Below the pieces are notes generated by a model. The model had not been told where the DNA came from. It saw only the letters and a list, made by a program, of their open reading frames with translations, and searched no databases. The position numbers and the translations under genes are program-made. A stretch of DNA of 64,000 nucleotides from Malus domestica (Eukaryota; Streptophyta; Magnoliopsida; Rosales; Rosaceae): assembly GCF_042453785.1 (NCBI RefSeq), contig NC_091670.1, positions 39,567,501-39,631,500 on the forward strand. The letters are read 5' to 3'. How positions within the stretch are numbered: position 1 is the first letter of the stretch; each line of letters starts with the position of its first letter. Shown here piece by piece: positions 33,916 to 45,861 of the stretch.

Positions 33916-35815
33916 GGATCAAGCATCAGATATGGAGTGACTTGGATTTATTTTTGTTGTCGACTTCTCTTTAGTAGATTAGATAAGAAGACTAGCAGTC
34001 TACAATTATCTTTTGTTGACTTCTATGTGTAAAATTGGGTTTTCCTCCAATACAACAGTTGTATCCCTCGCACAAATGTGCTTTTTGAAAAATTTGCATT
34101 CACTGATGATGAATTAAATCACTGATGTTTTTATGCTGATACGAACCATGAAACTTTGAATGGCAATGAAAACTCTAGCTAAACTACTTTTCTTTGTTAT
34201 TTGTTATTCATGGCAGCATAGACGTATAAGGATAGAATTAGTAATAACACTGATTTGTTGTATTCACTCAGATTGCAATGATGATGTATGATGAATGTCA
34301 GAGGGTTCGAGCAAAGTTTTATGTACTTGCGCTCTAAGACAAGGTGGTGAATAAAACTCTTAAATTTCTTGATGTAAAAGGAACTAAAAATTAAATTGGT
34401 GCTTCCTAATGGGTTTTTGGTTTAAAGTATTTTATCTATTTGTAGTGTGATGATGGTGATGAAAAATGACAACAATGATAGTGTTTCCCAATTAATTAGG
34501 TCAAGAACTGCACTTTTGTACATTTCGGTTTCACTTCAGTTGATGGTTTCATTGAGTTTTTTGTACGATAACTGTATAAATCACATATTTACTCTTTACT
34601 AGAAGATACACTATCCTGCCTGGCTAATAATTGGTCACTTTTGGTGTCAAATTTCAAGGGTTATGGGTGTGTTAGATTCTTCTACATGCCGAAATCTGTT
34701 AATTGCATAATCATATTTTGCTTCAACTTTGATTCTAACTCATATAGACAACCCTGGACGTAGAATATTAATTGTATTCTTCCCTCTAATTTGGCCTTCT
34801 GTTTCCAAATCCTTCCGAAGCTGCTTCTCGTCTTTTGACTATGCCTGTTTCTTTGTTTAGGGCTGTGATGATTCCTCATTAGCAGACTTCAAAATTTGGC
34901 TCGGAGACTTACCACGTTGCACTTCTGTTTACCTTGCTTATGAAATTTAAGTTGTGAACCTAATTGTTTACTTGGAAACAAATGTCTGAACTCCTGCTTT
35001 TGTCCAATCACGTACTACGCTTTCATATGAACTGCAAATTATTGGCCATAATGGCTGCAAGTTTCTCAGTCTTCATAAAATTTACGTGTTTCTTTTCTTT
35101 CATTGTAGATGGATGATTGTTATCTGTTGGGATGCAGTGCATCGGTCGTAGTTTTCATGGATTTCAGTGGACTTTGTAGGACTTGCTTGAGACTTGAGGC
35201 ATGCTTCATCCTAGTTTAATCCACAGAATTATACTTGTTCTACAATCATTCACGTAAGTAGATGCCATGATGATGATTTACGTTGTCTTTATAATTAATT
35301 TTTCGATCTTGGAATCCCGATGATATGACGAGGTTGAGGTCAAACGTTTTGATGCAATTTCCAATCTCCGGTCTTCTTGATATGTTTTGCGTTTTAGGTA
35401 AGGGATAAGCCAGTTTAACATATTCCATGTGAAGTTGTGGAGACCGCTAGGGTGGACCACGTGTAGAGCAGCCGGACTATGGAAGTTGACCGGCTGCTCT
35501 CACAAACAGAGCCCCTTGCGTTTTGGTAGTTCCATTTCAGTTTTACTGAAGTTTCTGTCCCCGAATTGTTTGAAACCCCTAAACAATCTTACCGTGAAGC
35601 ACGGTAGTTTCTATTAATTATGTTTCACCTAACGCAGTGGTCGGTCGGACTTGGAGAAAGCTGACCAAGTCGTCTGACCTCCTTGGTCCACGTAGGGTGA
35701 GAAGTTTGACTTCATGAACCGGCCAAATTTCTGATTGACCTACACGTAAGTCCTTTTGAGACTAAATTTTGAAAGATAAATCTCAAAGGAAGTTGAAAGC
35801 AGTTTGACTACCTGT
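33916..35815. other. Downstream region of NFD6, no second gene seen
   Basis: About 1.9 kb without a supported frame. A possible alternative NFD6 terminal exon begins at 35109. The GC-richer segment 35430-35710 (GGTGGACCACGTGTAGAGCAG, TTGGTCCACGTAGGGTGAG) is not recognised. Confidence 0.4.
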
Positions 35816-35879
35816 AACCAAATTCAATCAAGACTCCTAATATGAAGAACCAAATTCAATCAAGACTCCCAATATGAAA
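35816..35879. repeat. 32-bp tandem duplication
   Basis: AACCAAATTCAATCAAGACT plus CCTAATATGAAG is repeated with one or two changes (35816-35847 and 35848-35879), directly before the SINE at 35879. Confidence 0.85.
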
Positions 35880-36060
35880 ACCACCATGGAGTGGCACAGT
35901 GGTTAGTGATGGATTTCATGTTCGTATTTCACATGATATGTTTTGGATTTCATTCTCGACGTTGGGAAATCATATGATGGTGATCAGGGAGAGGTTGAAA
36001 TGTTTTTATGAGTCTTTTGATCACCTAAAATAGATTGCTGTGACAAAATCACTAGTTAGT
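35879..36060 (+). repeat. tRNA-derived SINE, family A, reference copy
   Basis: It starts ACCACCATGGAGTGGCACAG. TGGCACAGTGGTTAGTG fits a Pol III A box, and TTTCATTCTCGACG corresponds to the B-box position (TTCGATTCT in the copy at 42421). The 3' half reads ATGAGTCTTTTGATCACC and GCTGTGACAAAATCACTAG. It is the only plus-strand copy of family A here. Confidence 0.68.
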
Positions 36061-37037
36061 CTCCTTTTAAAAAAAGCACGTTGAAGAAGAAAATGTGACT
36101 ATTTAAATTACATTTGATATACATAGTTACAATTTTTAATACGGTTACGGATTCAATTTTGAATGGCAGTTTTACTAAAGTTTTTTTTCCTCGAGTAAAG
36201 TGAAAACATCCACTCCAATTTGTGAACAAAATGAAAGAATTCATATGATAATAATTAACTGAGTCTAGATTTTGAGAAGATCCCCACCTGATTATTTCGT
36301 CCCAAATCTCATTACTAAAATAAGAGATATTTAACGAAACATTTTTGGTGCGGATCATTTTAACGGAATATCATATTTTTATATTTTTCTGATACTATTC
36401 ATTACAGCTTTATTTATCTTTTTTTTCATTAAAATTAAATTTTTTTTGAACTTTTGTTAGTTTGCCTCTCAAATATCCCATTGGCGGTTTATTGTCTTAA
36501 TTAGACCGCCAAAACTATATATACAAGGACGAGAAATGCGATATCTTTTCGCATTTGCTGTACGTCGGCTCCGACACTCAGTGCTGACCACATAAATTAA
36601 ATATTATTCCTGCACTTAATTACCCTTAATTAACATTTAAAGTCAGTCGTCTAATTATCCATAGTATTTATTTATTTATTTATATGCTTCCAGAATCTTC
36701 ATATATCCAGAATATTTTAGTTTCTAAATAAATTTATATATATAATTCTATTTATATATGCTTCCGGCCTCCTTCCTCCTCAAATATCTCACCGTCTCTC
36801 TTTCTCCGTTGGTATTTTGGAGCACAGAGATCAAAACTTCAACAAATATTTCAGAGAGAGAAAGAGAGAGAGAGAAAAACCCAAATAACAACCACCGGCT
36901 TTACAAATTAAACATTTTCTATAATTTGAAAGAAAATCTTTTATCCAGAATTAAAATTTAAAATCAATCAAAGAGCTCAGCTTTAGCACCTGATCGATCG
37001 AATCGAACCGTGTCGAGTCGAGTCGAATCCGTCTTCA

Positions 37038-39320
37038 ATGGACGCCGAGTTCTGGACCTCCCGCCTCGCCGCCGCCAAACGCCAGTACACGCTGCAGCAC
37101 CACCACCAGAGCTCCCACTTCGGTCCGTACGCCCCTCTTCCTCCTTTGGTCTTGTTTTTCATTTCTCATCTCTATTTACTAGTTTTTCATCTTTTTTTTT
37201 TTAAATTAATTTCTTGGAAAATAAATATTATAGATCGGTTAAGCATCGATGATTTCGAGGTAGAAGACGATGTCCGACCCGACTTCCCGTGCCCGTATTG
37301 CTACGAGGACTTCGACATCGCGTCCTTGTGCTCCCATCTCGAAGACGAGCACTCCTGCGAATCTAAAACCACCGTACGTTCTTACTTATTGTCTTTTTTT
37401 CTGTTCGATTTGGTTTTTGTCGCATAAAGTTTCATGATTTGGTTCCTCTGGAAGACAAAGTTATCATCTTTGTTTTTCGTGTCGGTCAAATGTTATTACC
37501 CAATTTGGAAATCGTTGATTGACTTTTTGATTCATCAAAGGAAGCATGCCACTACATAACTGCTTAAAAATCGTACCTTTTCCTCTTAGGGAAAGAAAGA
37601 ACAAAGATTATGGTTCTCTTTTTCCTGAAATGTTTGAAAGGATTCATACCATGGTGAAACGAATTGATTTTGTTTCTTGTTTTCGGTTGATTGCATGAGG
37701 AGTTAAATACAACCGAATTTCAGAGATCAGCTAAATCGGGTACATCTTGTATATGCAAGCATATGATGCATGTCTTAGCTGAAAATGGATTTTGTTGGTC
37801 AAATGCGTGACATGACTGATTTTCGCACTCCCATTTTGTCACTCCGCATCGCTATCTCTCTGATTCTTGCCTTTGCATTGATAAAGCGAAGAATCAAGGG
37901 ATATAAATAAAGGGAGGAGTGCCGAATGATGATTTATTTGATAGACCCTTCCATAGACTGAAATGTGTAGCTGGTTTATCTTCAGACAACTCAAACAAGC
38001 TGGGAAATGCATTTTCGGATTTTGTAGAATGCCTAAGGAAATAGGAAATTTATTCGAACTCTTGTTGCTCAAGCAACCTCAAATATTTTGATCCCTGAAA
38101 TTGATGGCAGATGATACCGACTGATTTCTGGTTTTCATCTATATTTTATTTTTATTTTCGTCGATATTTCATGCAAGAAGGATTTATGCTGTTTTTACTT
38201 TCTCGTTTTTGCAGGTTTGTCCCATTTGCTCCGTTAAAGTTGCACGAGACATGTTCAGTCATATCACACTGCAGCACGGACACTTGTTCAAGATATCCTT
38301 TAAACTGGAATTTAGTGAATTGGTATTCCTGACAATATATCCATGTACAAAGGCTTGATTGCTCTTTTATTCCTTGACTGAATACCACTTGCAGAGATGT
38401 CGCAGATTGCGTAGAGTTGCTGTTCCTAATAGTCAGGCGCTGTCTCTCCTTGGACGGGATCTTCGTGAGGCGCATCTCCAGGTGCTTCTAGGGAGCGGTG
38501 GATATCGATCAGAAAATGCCAACGTGTCTAATGCAGCAGCAACCGATCCATTCCTGTCATCACTTATTTTAAATTTCCCTGCATCAGGAGCGGATGAAAT
38601 TTCAAAATCTGTGGTAACCACTAATGAGGACAGTTCCGCAAAGAATGCGGTGCCATCTCATATTTGGAAATCAAGGTACCATTTCACCTTTATTACGAAC
38701 TATGTTGTAATTGACTTGGGCTGCATCTTTCTATCGCCATTTAATTTTTCAATTATGATGCATTACATAGTTCTCACCATCGCACAACTGTTTGAATGCT
38801 GATTATTACCTGGTTGCTACCTTCCAATGTGTAGCGTAAATTTATTATTTCATGTATGGTTCTTTCTTTCATGCAAAAACTCGTTGTGCGTGTTATGGGT
38901 GCATCAAAATTTTTGGTTTAAAAAATCACTAAGCTTGGTCCTATAGTAATGTAGTCAGAACTGTTGGTGGTGAGGAGGATGATCCAATGATTCCCCATCT
39001 TTCCGGATTATTGATGGTGAGGAGGATGATCTGATTCCCCGTCTTTCCGGATTAACGCATGCGCAAGAGCCTTGAATGCTGTTCTTTGGATCTGAAATAT
39101 GTCTCTCTCTCTTTTCTCAGTCTCTCTCTGTCTCTCTTGAATGCTGTTCTTTGGATCTGAAATATGTCTCTCTCTCTTTTCTCAGTCTCTCTCTGTCTCT
39201 CTATTTCGCAGTTTTGATCCTTCCTTAAGTTATGAAGAGCGGGAGAAAAGGATTCGACAAGCTACTGGAAGAGCTGGTTTCATGCAAGATCTGTTTCTCT
39301 CAACACTGTTGGGTGACTAA
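37038..39320 (+). CDS. Dehydration-induced 19 (Di19) type zinc-finger protein
   Basis: Five exons (37038-37122, 37234-37373, 38215-38292, 38389-38675, 39212-39320) give 232 aa. The N-terminus is MDAEFWTSRLAAAKRQY. Two Cys2/His2-type fingers follow: FPCPYCYEDFDIASLCSHLE with EDEH, then VCPICSVKVARDMFSHITLQ with H. A basic stretch (FKLQRCRRLRR) is probably the nuclear signal. The C-terminal Di19 domain ends YEERERRIRQATGRAGFMQD with LFLSTLLGD. Di19 proteins are nuclear, drought- and ABA-linked transcription regulators phosphorylated by calcium-dependent kinases. The third intron is AT..AC (38293-38388) with U12-type signals. An AG-type reading there would lose the conserved LQ, so AC 38387-38388 was chosen. 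A GA-rich 5' leader lies near 36848. Confidence 0.92.
38293..38388 (+). other. U12-type AT..AC intron in the Di19 gene
   Basis: The intron starts ATATCCTTT, the U12 AT-AC donor consensus. It contains TTCCTTGAC (38370-38378), close to the U12 branch consensus TTCCTTAAC, and ends ...ATACCAC ten bases later. Splicing at AC 38388 joins AAG to TTG CAG AGA, giving FKLQR as in Di19 relatives. No GT donor fits the frame. Confidence 0.88.
38967..39201. repeat. Two adjacent tandem duplications in Di19 intron 4
   Basis: First, a unit of about 45 bp (GGTGAGGAGGATGATC...CTTTCCGGATTA) occurs twice at 38967-39055. Then a 65-bp unit beginning TTGAATGCTGTTCTTTGG and ending TCTCTC occurs twice, apparently perfectly, at 39072-39136 and 39137-39201. 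The second pair reaches to 11 bp before the exon 5 acceptor and doubles its polypyrimidine tract and a TTTTCTCAG acceptor-like site. Confidence 0.9.
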
Positions 39321-40019
39321 TTGGAGACAGTAAGTTGTTTCTATGATATAATAAAAGTGATCAGTTATTCAAAATCTTGTTAAGGGGAACTTGTATGAGC
39401 GTAGCTATGAGTGCTTGATCAAAATAACGTGTCTATTGTTTGCGTTTTGAAGTAATATTCGTTGTTTTAGTTAATGGAGAAGATTAATTTATGATATAGT
39501 TTACGGCTTTGTACATGATAAACGGGTGAATGAAGTTATTCAGCAGATAAATTCAGTTCTGAATCTTCTGATCACCAAGGAAGACTTTCACTGCATTCTG
39601 TTGTTGAATCTAGTATCATCGAAAATTTCTACATCGGCTGGTATGGCAAGTTCTTGAATGTAATATCATTGGTGCCCCTTTGTTCTTTTGGCCGGAAAAT
39701 TTGTGCACAAATCTACATAACGGTGAAACTAAGTAAGATGTGATTATTAGTCGGTTAATCTTTGTTGGTCAGATAGGTGACGTGGTCGTGGTTGATGAGA
39801 TTATTGGTAGGATAGAAAAATGGATAAACCATGGCTTGATCTTGACGTGGGTTTACTACCAAACAGAATGCCCATCCCTAGCTACCACAGGGATTGGACG
39901 ACCACAACTTGGTATTGATGTCACTACAAGTATATTAGACAATGCCTTCGCTTAGGGCGCTGATAATAGCTTTTTAAAAAATTAAAAAAAAAAAAAAAAG
40001 AAGAGTTTTTATCTCAAAC
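39321..40019. other. Downstream of the Di19 gene, no gene seen
   Basis: The probable 3' UTR and spacer. A frame at 39740-39955 lacks family resemblance and was not called. Confidence 0.4.
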
Positions 40020-40165
40020 GATTAAAAAATAAGAAAAACTAATAAAATAGACTTAAAAAATAAAAAGTAAAGTGAATAATAAAATGATTAATTTTTTAGT
40101 GTAAAAATATGGTTTTTCATTAAAATGAATAGTATTGGAAGTTTTTCGTTAAAATTCTTTAAAAA
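40020..40165 (+). repeat. TTAACGAAAA MITE-like repeat, copy 3
   Basis: GAAAAACTAATAAAATAGAC through AAAGTAAAGTGAATAATA to TTTTTCGTTAAAATTC is the same unit as at 18231. It is followed 60 bp later by another copy in the same orientation. Confidence 0.62.
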
Positions 40166-40224
40166 ATGTGAGCTGATAATCGTTTTTTTTTTAATTTTAA
40201 AAAAAAAAGTTTTTATCTCAAAAC

Positions 40225-40368
40225 AATTAAAAAAAAAGAAACACTAATGAAAATGATTTGAAAAATAAAAGGTAAAGTGAATAGTACAATAATTGATTTT
40301 TTAATGTAAAAATATGGTTTTTCGTTAAAGTGAACCGTACCTAAAACATTTCGTTAAAGTTTCCTAAA
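40225..40368 (+). repeat. TTAACGAAAA MITE-like repeat, copy 4
   Basis: AAACACTAATGAAAATGATT through GGTAAAGTGAATAGTACAAT to CATTTCGTTAAAGTTTCC. It is close in sequence to copy 3, suggesting either local duplication or two insertions at one site. Confidence 0.65.
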
Positions 40369-40840
40369 AAATATGCACGTTCATGTGTCGTAAGTTCAAT
40401 TTTATCCTCTTCAATATGTGCTGTTTAAAAATTAAAATAATCATTACATTTCGAATCTAAGGCTTATCCTATGAAGATCTTTCAGCATGATTGGAATACA
40501 AAGTAACATATCATATGTTATTCAACATTTAAAAAATTCTCTCTAATTACGTAATGACATATAACGTACTGTTTCTTGTTCCAGTCACTAGAAAATCTCT
40601 CTACTCTCACACACTGGCATGAATTCCCGTCCTTGGGATGGAAATCGAAAGCAGTACAAGTCAAATTTGCATCAACTTGTATATGCAATTAAATATATAG
40701 GACAAAAAACATGCGGACAAAGGAAAAAAAAAAGTGTGGATAAACATTTAGCCTCTCTCTCTCTCTCTCTCTCTCTGTGAGTCTTATTCAGGAGGAGAAG
40801 GGTCTGAATTATAAAATTAAGGAGGAAGACGGAGAGAAAG

Positions 40841-41234
40841 ATGGCGGTGGAGCTGTTTGTGTTGGGGTGCACCGGAGTTGTGGTGTTCTTTCACGGAGCC
40901 AGTTTCTTGTTCCACCTTCTTACCCAACACCTTGCTGTTCGATCTCTCAGGTGATTAATTAATCACTAATAATATATATGATCATGATCGTCTCCTTCTA
41001 ATCATCCCCTTCATCAGATTTTTCAATCCTTTTATTGATTAATTTTAGTATTATATATGTTTGCTGATCAATCTGTGTAGGGTTTTGTAATTCTCCCCAT
41101 ATTGTCGGAATTATTCATCTCCTTCTTACTTCCTTTTTCTGGACTGGAAATTGTTAGTCTCTTATCTTCAAATGTACTAATTTACATGTTTTGTTTGTTT
41201 GTTTTCCAGTTTTCTGGGATTTGTTGGGTGGTAG
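40841..41234 (+). CDS. 44-residue membrane microprotein, two exons
   Basis: Exon 1 (40841-40950) starts ATG after a purine-rich leader and encodes MAVELFVLGCTGVVVFFHGA then SFLFHLLTQHLAVRSL. A GTGATT donor follows, and exon 2 (41210-41234, after TTTTCCAG) adds SFLGFVGW and a stop. The total is 44 aa. One hydrophobic segment (residues 5-27) predicts a single membrane pass, and the tail ends in aromatic/Gly residues. I recall near-identical short proteins in other plants (MELLVLG...HGANFFFH...SFLGFVGW), but no function. Support comes from clean splice signals, a (CT)n leader tract at 40753, and conserved-looking sequence in both exons. It is short enough to be missed by automatic annotation. 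Confidence 0.68.
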
Positions 41235-42420
41235 ACAAAGAAAGCTAATGTGTAAATTCACCAGACCAGACGCTAAATGTAAAGGCTCGAGATCCCAAGT
41301 ATTGCTCAAGCAGATTCTCTATTTAGTAACAAAGGGGCAATCCTAGGCAAATCATCTATTTGATTATATTTTGTAAATTATATTACGTGATTGTTGACGT
41401 TGAATAAGTAAGTGTTAATTAACGTATTTATTTTGTTCAGTGTGGTTTGCAAATAGATGTGAAGTTTTGTGTGCTTAATTAACCATCTTGTAAAATTTGA
41501 TCCAATTCCTGCCTGAGAAGTTTGGAGTACGGTCGGATTGTACCTTAATCAAGTCATGATGATAAAATGGTCTTTTTGGTCTTTTGGTCCACCCCTTAAG
41601 AGACTTCTTAATTTGGTGGACCTTCATGATCATATGCTTATAGTGAAATTAAATGAGCGAATTATTCAACTCATCTGTGATTATATTATAGTGAAATTTG
41701 GTGGACCTTCCTGACATTTTTATATTGTAGCCCAAGCTTTCAACCAAACACAACAAAATTATTTCTTTTAGGGAAATCTTGATATTAGTCCAATTTTTTT
41801 AGCCAATAGTAGAAATAGTTTAATTTATTAAAATAAGTCCAATTCCTTAAATTTAATTATTTTATTATCAATATCTATTCAATGATAAGGTTTATTATAA
41901 AAATCAAATTTCTTTCTAATTATATCTTTGATTTTTTTTTTTGTTGTTTATTGTTCTTCCTCCCGCTTTAAACCTCATTTATAGATTTTATTTTTAATTT
42001 TTATAATCAATCTATATCATAGGTTAATTATTTTTATGTATCTATGTGACAGATTCTTTTTTATAATCACGTGTCACAAATTAATATTTCTTGCTTGTAG
42101 GTATATTATGTTTTTTCCTACCTTTTTGTTAAGTTTCATAACTCGCTTACATGTATAATATATATTCATATATTTGTTACTTGAGTTAAGGTAGAATGTT
42201 TTGTAGATCATTTATGTTAGTATATTAGTTTTTTTGTTGTAAGATATTAATTATAATTTTTTGGAGTTAAAAAATGCATAATATTAGAAGATTTTAATTG
42301 ATTTTTAATATTTAAAAAAATATAAAATGAGTATAAAAGAAATAAAAACATGTAATTAAATAACTGGACCCACTCCTAAAAATCATCCATGTTTTTGGAC
42401 CTAGATCTAAAAGCCCCTTC
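41235..42420. other. AT-rich spacer upstream of the PPR gene
   Basis: About 1.2 kb of very AT-rich sequence (41800-42350 especially). No gene or recognisable repeat seen. Confidence 0.45.
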
Positions 42421-42636
42421 GTCTCGACAATTTGTGTTTTCAGAGGTTGGAAAGACTCATAGAGGCTTTTCAGCCTCAGCACCATTGTATGTTTACTAGC
42501 GTTAAAAATCGAATTCAATGTCTCCGCCTAACACCATCGTGTGATTACCAATGCTTAGAATCGAACATAAAACGTATCGTGTGGAATACAAGTCTAAATT
42601 TCGTCTCAACCACTGAGTCACCGTGATGGTTAAACA
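42421..42636 (-). repeat. tRNA-derived SINE, family A, longest copy
   Basis: On the minus strand it starts TTAACCATCACGGTGACTCA. GTGACTCAGTGGTTGAG is a good A box and ATGTTCGATTCTAAGC a good B box. It then has an extra middle portion relative to 35879. It ends AAGCCTCTATGAGTCTTTCC. It lies 125 bp before the PPR start codon, within the likely promoter. Confidence 0.72.
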
Positions 42637-42759
42637 ACAAACTTTCTTTGGATATAATAAGCGTGGGTTTAAGACGCTAAAGTTACCGGGTGTTGAACGT
42701 TTACGGTGATCCAGCCAATGTATTTACACAGGTGTAAAAAACCCAGAAGAAAATAGTCG

Positions 42760-45546
42760 ATGATCAAATGGACCGTGAAGCTTTTCTTCTTCCTCGATTC
42801 CCTCCAAAACCCTCTTCCCCAACGGCTTTACCTGCCATTTAAACCCATCCAAACCTCAGTTCAATTCAGCACTGAGGCAAAAACCCTAAACCCTAATTTC
42901 ACACCCACTTCTGTATTATACTCTAAGCTCTTGTCACAATGCACTGCTTCCAAATCTGTTGGTGTGGGCAGGGAAATCCATGCCCACATGATCAGATTCG
43001 GATGTTCCGAAGACCCAAATCTTCGGAACCATCTGATCAATTTGTACGCGAAATGTCGGTTTTTCAGGCACGCCCGGAAACTGGTTGATGAAAGTCCTGA
43101 ACCAGATTTGGTGTCTTGGTCTGCTTTGATATCTGGGTATGCCCAAAATGGGCTTGGTAAAGAAGCCCTTTCGGCGTTTCGTGAGATGCACTCGTTGGGT
43201 GTTAAGTGTAATGAGTTTACGTTTCCGAGTGTTCTTAAGGCGTGCTCTATTACTAAAGATTTGGGATTGGGGACGCAGGTTCACGGGGTTGCGCTGCTTA
43301 CAGGGTTTGAGTCCGATGAGTTTGTTGCGAATACTTTGGTGGTAATGTATGCGAAATGTGGTGAGTTTGGGGATTCCAGGAGGCTCTTTGATGCAATTCC
43401 AGAGCGGAATGTTGTTTCGTGGAATGCGTTGTTTTCTTGTTATGTGCAGAGTGATTTCCATGGAGAAGCAATGGATTTGTTTCAGGAAATGGTTCTGAGC
43501 GGAGTAAGACCTAATGAGTACAGTCTGTCTAGTATAATAAACGCATGCACTGGGTTCGGGGATGGCAGTCGAGGAAGGAAAATTCATGGATATATGATAA
43601 AGCTCGGATATGAATCTGACTCATTCTCAGCAAATGCACTTGTTGACATGTATGCCAAAGTCAAAAGTCTTGAAGATGCAGTGACAGTTTTTGAGAAAAT
43701 CGAACAGCCCGATATTGTTTCCTGGAATGCTGTTATTGCTGGTTGTGTTCTTCACGAGTACCATGGTCGGGCTCTAAAATTTTTTAGGCAAATGAAAGGG
43801 TCAGGAATCCGTCCAAATATGTTCACATTATCGAGCGCACTTAAAGCCTGTGCCGGACTGGGGTTCAAGAAATTGGGTAGGCAGTTGCACTCGTTCTTGA
43901 TAAAGATGGATACGGAATCAGATTCATTTGTCAATGTTGGACTGATAGATATGTATTGCAAGTGTGAGATGATGAGCAATGCAAGGGTTCTTTTCGATAT
44001 GATGCCAAAGAAGGACATGATTGCATGGAATGCTGTGATCTCAGGACATTCGCAGAATGGGGAAGATATAGAAGCGGTATCCCTCTTTTCTGAAATGTAT
44101 AAGGAGGGGGTAGAATTTAACCAGACTACCTTATCTACAGTCCTCAAAGCCACGGCGAGCTTGCAGGCCATAGATGTTTGTGAACAAGTTCATGCACTTT
44201 CTGTCAAAACAGGTTTCGAATCTGATATGTATGTTATAAATAGCCTTCTCGATACATATGGAAAATGCGGCAAAGTAGAAGACGCGGCAAGAATTTTTAA
44301 AGAATGCCCAATTGAGGACGTGGTGGCTTTTACATCGATGATCACAGCCTATTCGCAATATGAACAAGGAGAAGAAGCTCTAAAACTCTACTTGCAAATG
44401 CTGGAGAGGGAAAACAAACCAGATTCATTTGTATGCAGTTCTCTTCTGAATGCTTGTGCAAATTTGTCTGCATACGAGCAAGGGAAACAGATCCACGTTC
44501 ACATTCTCAAGTTCGGATTCATGTCTGATGCTTTTGCCGGGAACTCTCTTGTTAACATGTACGCAAAATGTGGAAGCATAGAAGATGCAGATCGTGCTTT
44601 CGCTGAGGTACCTGAGAGAGGAATAGTTTCATGGTCTGCAATGATTGGAGGACTCGCTCAACACGGGCATGGAAGAGAGGCCTTAAACTTTTTCACTCAG
44701 ATGCTCAAGGATGGCGTTCCCCCCAATCATATTACTTTAGTAAGTGTCCTCTGTGCGTGCAATCACGCAGGTTTGGTAACGGAAGCCAAAAAGTATTTTG
44801 AGTCCATGAGAGAGTTGTTTGGAGTTGTGCCGAGGCAAGAGCATTATGCTTGCATGATTGATCTCCTTGGCAGAGCAGGGAAGATAAATGAGGCAATGGA
44901 GCTTGTCAACACAATGCCATTTCAAGCGAACGCATCTGTTTGGGGGGCACTTCTTGGTGCTGCGAGAATCCATAAAAATGTTGAGCTTGGCGAGCGCGCT
45001 GCTGAAATGCTCTTAGTTCTTGAGCCCGAGAAATCTGGTACTCATGTACTTCTTGCAAACATTTACGCATCAGCCGGCATGTGGGATAATGTGGCGAAAA
45101 TGAGAAAACTTATGAAAGATGACCAGGTAAAGAAGGAACCTGGGATGAGTTGGATTGAGGTCAAAGACCAGGTACACACGTTTATAGTAGGAGATAGAAA
45201 CCATTCAAGAAGTGATGAAATTTATGCGAAACTCGATGAGCTTTTCGACCTAATGTATAAAGCCGGCTATGTTCCAATGGTGGAGATGGACCTCCATGAT
45301 GTGGAACAAAGTGAAAAGCAGCGGCTTCTGCGCTACCACAGCGAGAAGCTTGCAGTGGCTTTCGCGTTGATTGCCACTCCGCGGGGAGCTCCCATTAGGG
45401 TGAAGAAGAATCTAAGAGTATGCGTGGACTGCCACACAGCACTCAAGTTCATCAGTAAAATAGTTTCCAGGGAGATTATTGTGAGGGACGTCAATAGATT
45501 CCATCATTTCAGAGATGGTTCTTGCTCTTGTGGGGATTATTGGTGA
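42760..45546 (+). CDS. PLS-class PPR protein with E and DYW domains (organelle RNA editing factor)
   Basis: An intronless 928-aa frame. Residues 1-40 are rich in hydrophobic and basic residues with few acids, resembling a mitochondrial or plastid presequence. About twenty PLS repeats follow, each with patterns such as [22 protein letters not shown] and LKACAGLG. The E/E+ region includes EPGMSWIEV. The DYW domain has [11 protein letters not shown] (H860, E862), CVDCH (C888, C891, H892) and [15 protein letters not shown] at the end, retaining every zinc-binding residue of the cytidine-deaminase-like fold. Such proteins bind organelle RNA and direct C-to-U editing. The frame is whole with no truncation. 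The orthologue and target site are not assigned. A SINE lies 125 bp upstream. Confidence 0.95.
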   Translation: MIKWTVKLFFFLDSLQNPLPQRLYLPFKPIQTSVQFSTEAKTLNPNFTPTSVLYSKLLSQCTASKSVGVGREIHAHMIRFGCSEDPNLRNHLINLYAKCRFFRHARKLVDESPEPDLVSWSALISGYAQNGLGKEALSAFREMHSLGVKCNEFTFPSVLKACSITKDLGLGTQVHGVALLTGFESDEFVANTLVVMYAKCGEFGDSRRLFDAIPERNVVSWNALFSCYVQSDFHGEAMDLFQEMVLSGVRPNEYSLSSIINACTGFGDGSRGRKIHGYMIKLGYESDSFSANALVDMYAKVKSLEDAVTVFEKIEQPDIVSWNAVIAGCVLHEYHGRALKFFRQMKGSGIRPNMFTLSSALKACAGLGFKKLGRQLHSFLIKMDTESDSFVNVGLIDMYCKCEMMSNARVLFDMMPKKDMIAWNAVISGHSQNGEDIEAVSLFSEMYKEGVEFNQTTLSTVLKATASLQAIDVCEQVHALSVKTGFESDMYVINSLLDTYGKCGKVEDAARIFKECPIEDVVAFTSMITAYSQYEQGEEALKLYLQMLERENKPDSFVCSSLLNACANLSAYEQGKQIHVHILKFGFMSDAFAGNSLVNMYAKCGSIEDADRAFAEVPERGIVSWSAMIGGLAQHGHGREALNFFTQMLKDGVPPNHITLVSVLCACNHAGLVTEAKKYFESMRELFGVVPRQEHYACMIDLLGRAGKINEAMELVNTMPFQANASVWGALLGAARIHKNVELGERAAEMLLVLEPEKSGTHVLLANIYASAGMWDNVAKMRKLMKDDQVKKEPGMSWIEVKDQVHTFIVGDRNHSRSDEIYAKLDELFDLMYKAGYVPMVEMDLHDVEQSEKQRLLRYHSEKLAVAFALIATPRGAPIRVKKNLRVCVDCHTALKFISKIVSREIIVRDVNRFHHFRDGSCSCGDYW

Positions 45547-45861
45547 CATAACTGCAACGAACTTTTACTTCTTCCTTCGAATTCGAACCGAATTTTTGTA
45601 CCATTTTATGTACTATTACAGTGTAATTTTAATAAATTAAGAGTTGTTCTTTTCTGTTTTTGAATAAGGAGATTGTTCTTACACAGCTTTAGAACTAAAT
45701 AGTTTCTATAATCTAACGGCGTTCAAAGTATGGACGCTAAGAGAACTTCCATGCAACAAGGATGTCACTGCGGCAGGACTTCAAACCGATTTTAAGAATG
45801 GATGATGTACATGGTATAACATTTACAACAAAAGTATAGTGTTTTGTAACTTTCTGATTTC
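45547..45861. other. Convergent spacer between PPR and MACPF genes
   Basis: 315 bp shared by the 3' UTRs of two convergent genes. It contains AATAAA-like TTTTAATAAATTAAG at about 45630 on the plus strand. No other feature. Confidence 0.5.

Noticed and set aside
38967-39201. CRISPR-like repeats
   Set aside because: These are direct tandem duplications in a plant intron without spacers. No CRISPR array is expected or seen.
42934-43587. Minus-strand frame of 217 codons
   Set aside because: It is the antisense shadow of the PPR gene, with no motif of its own.
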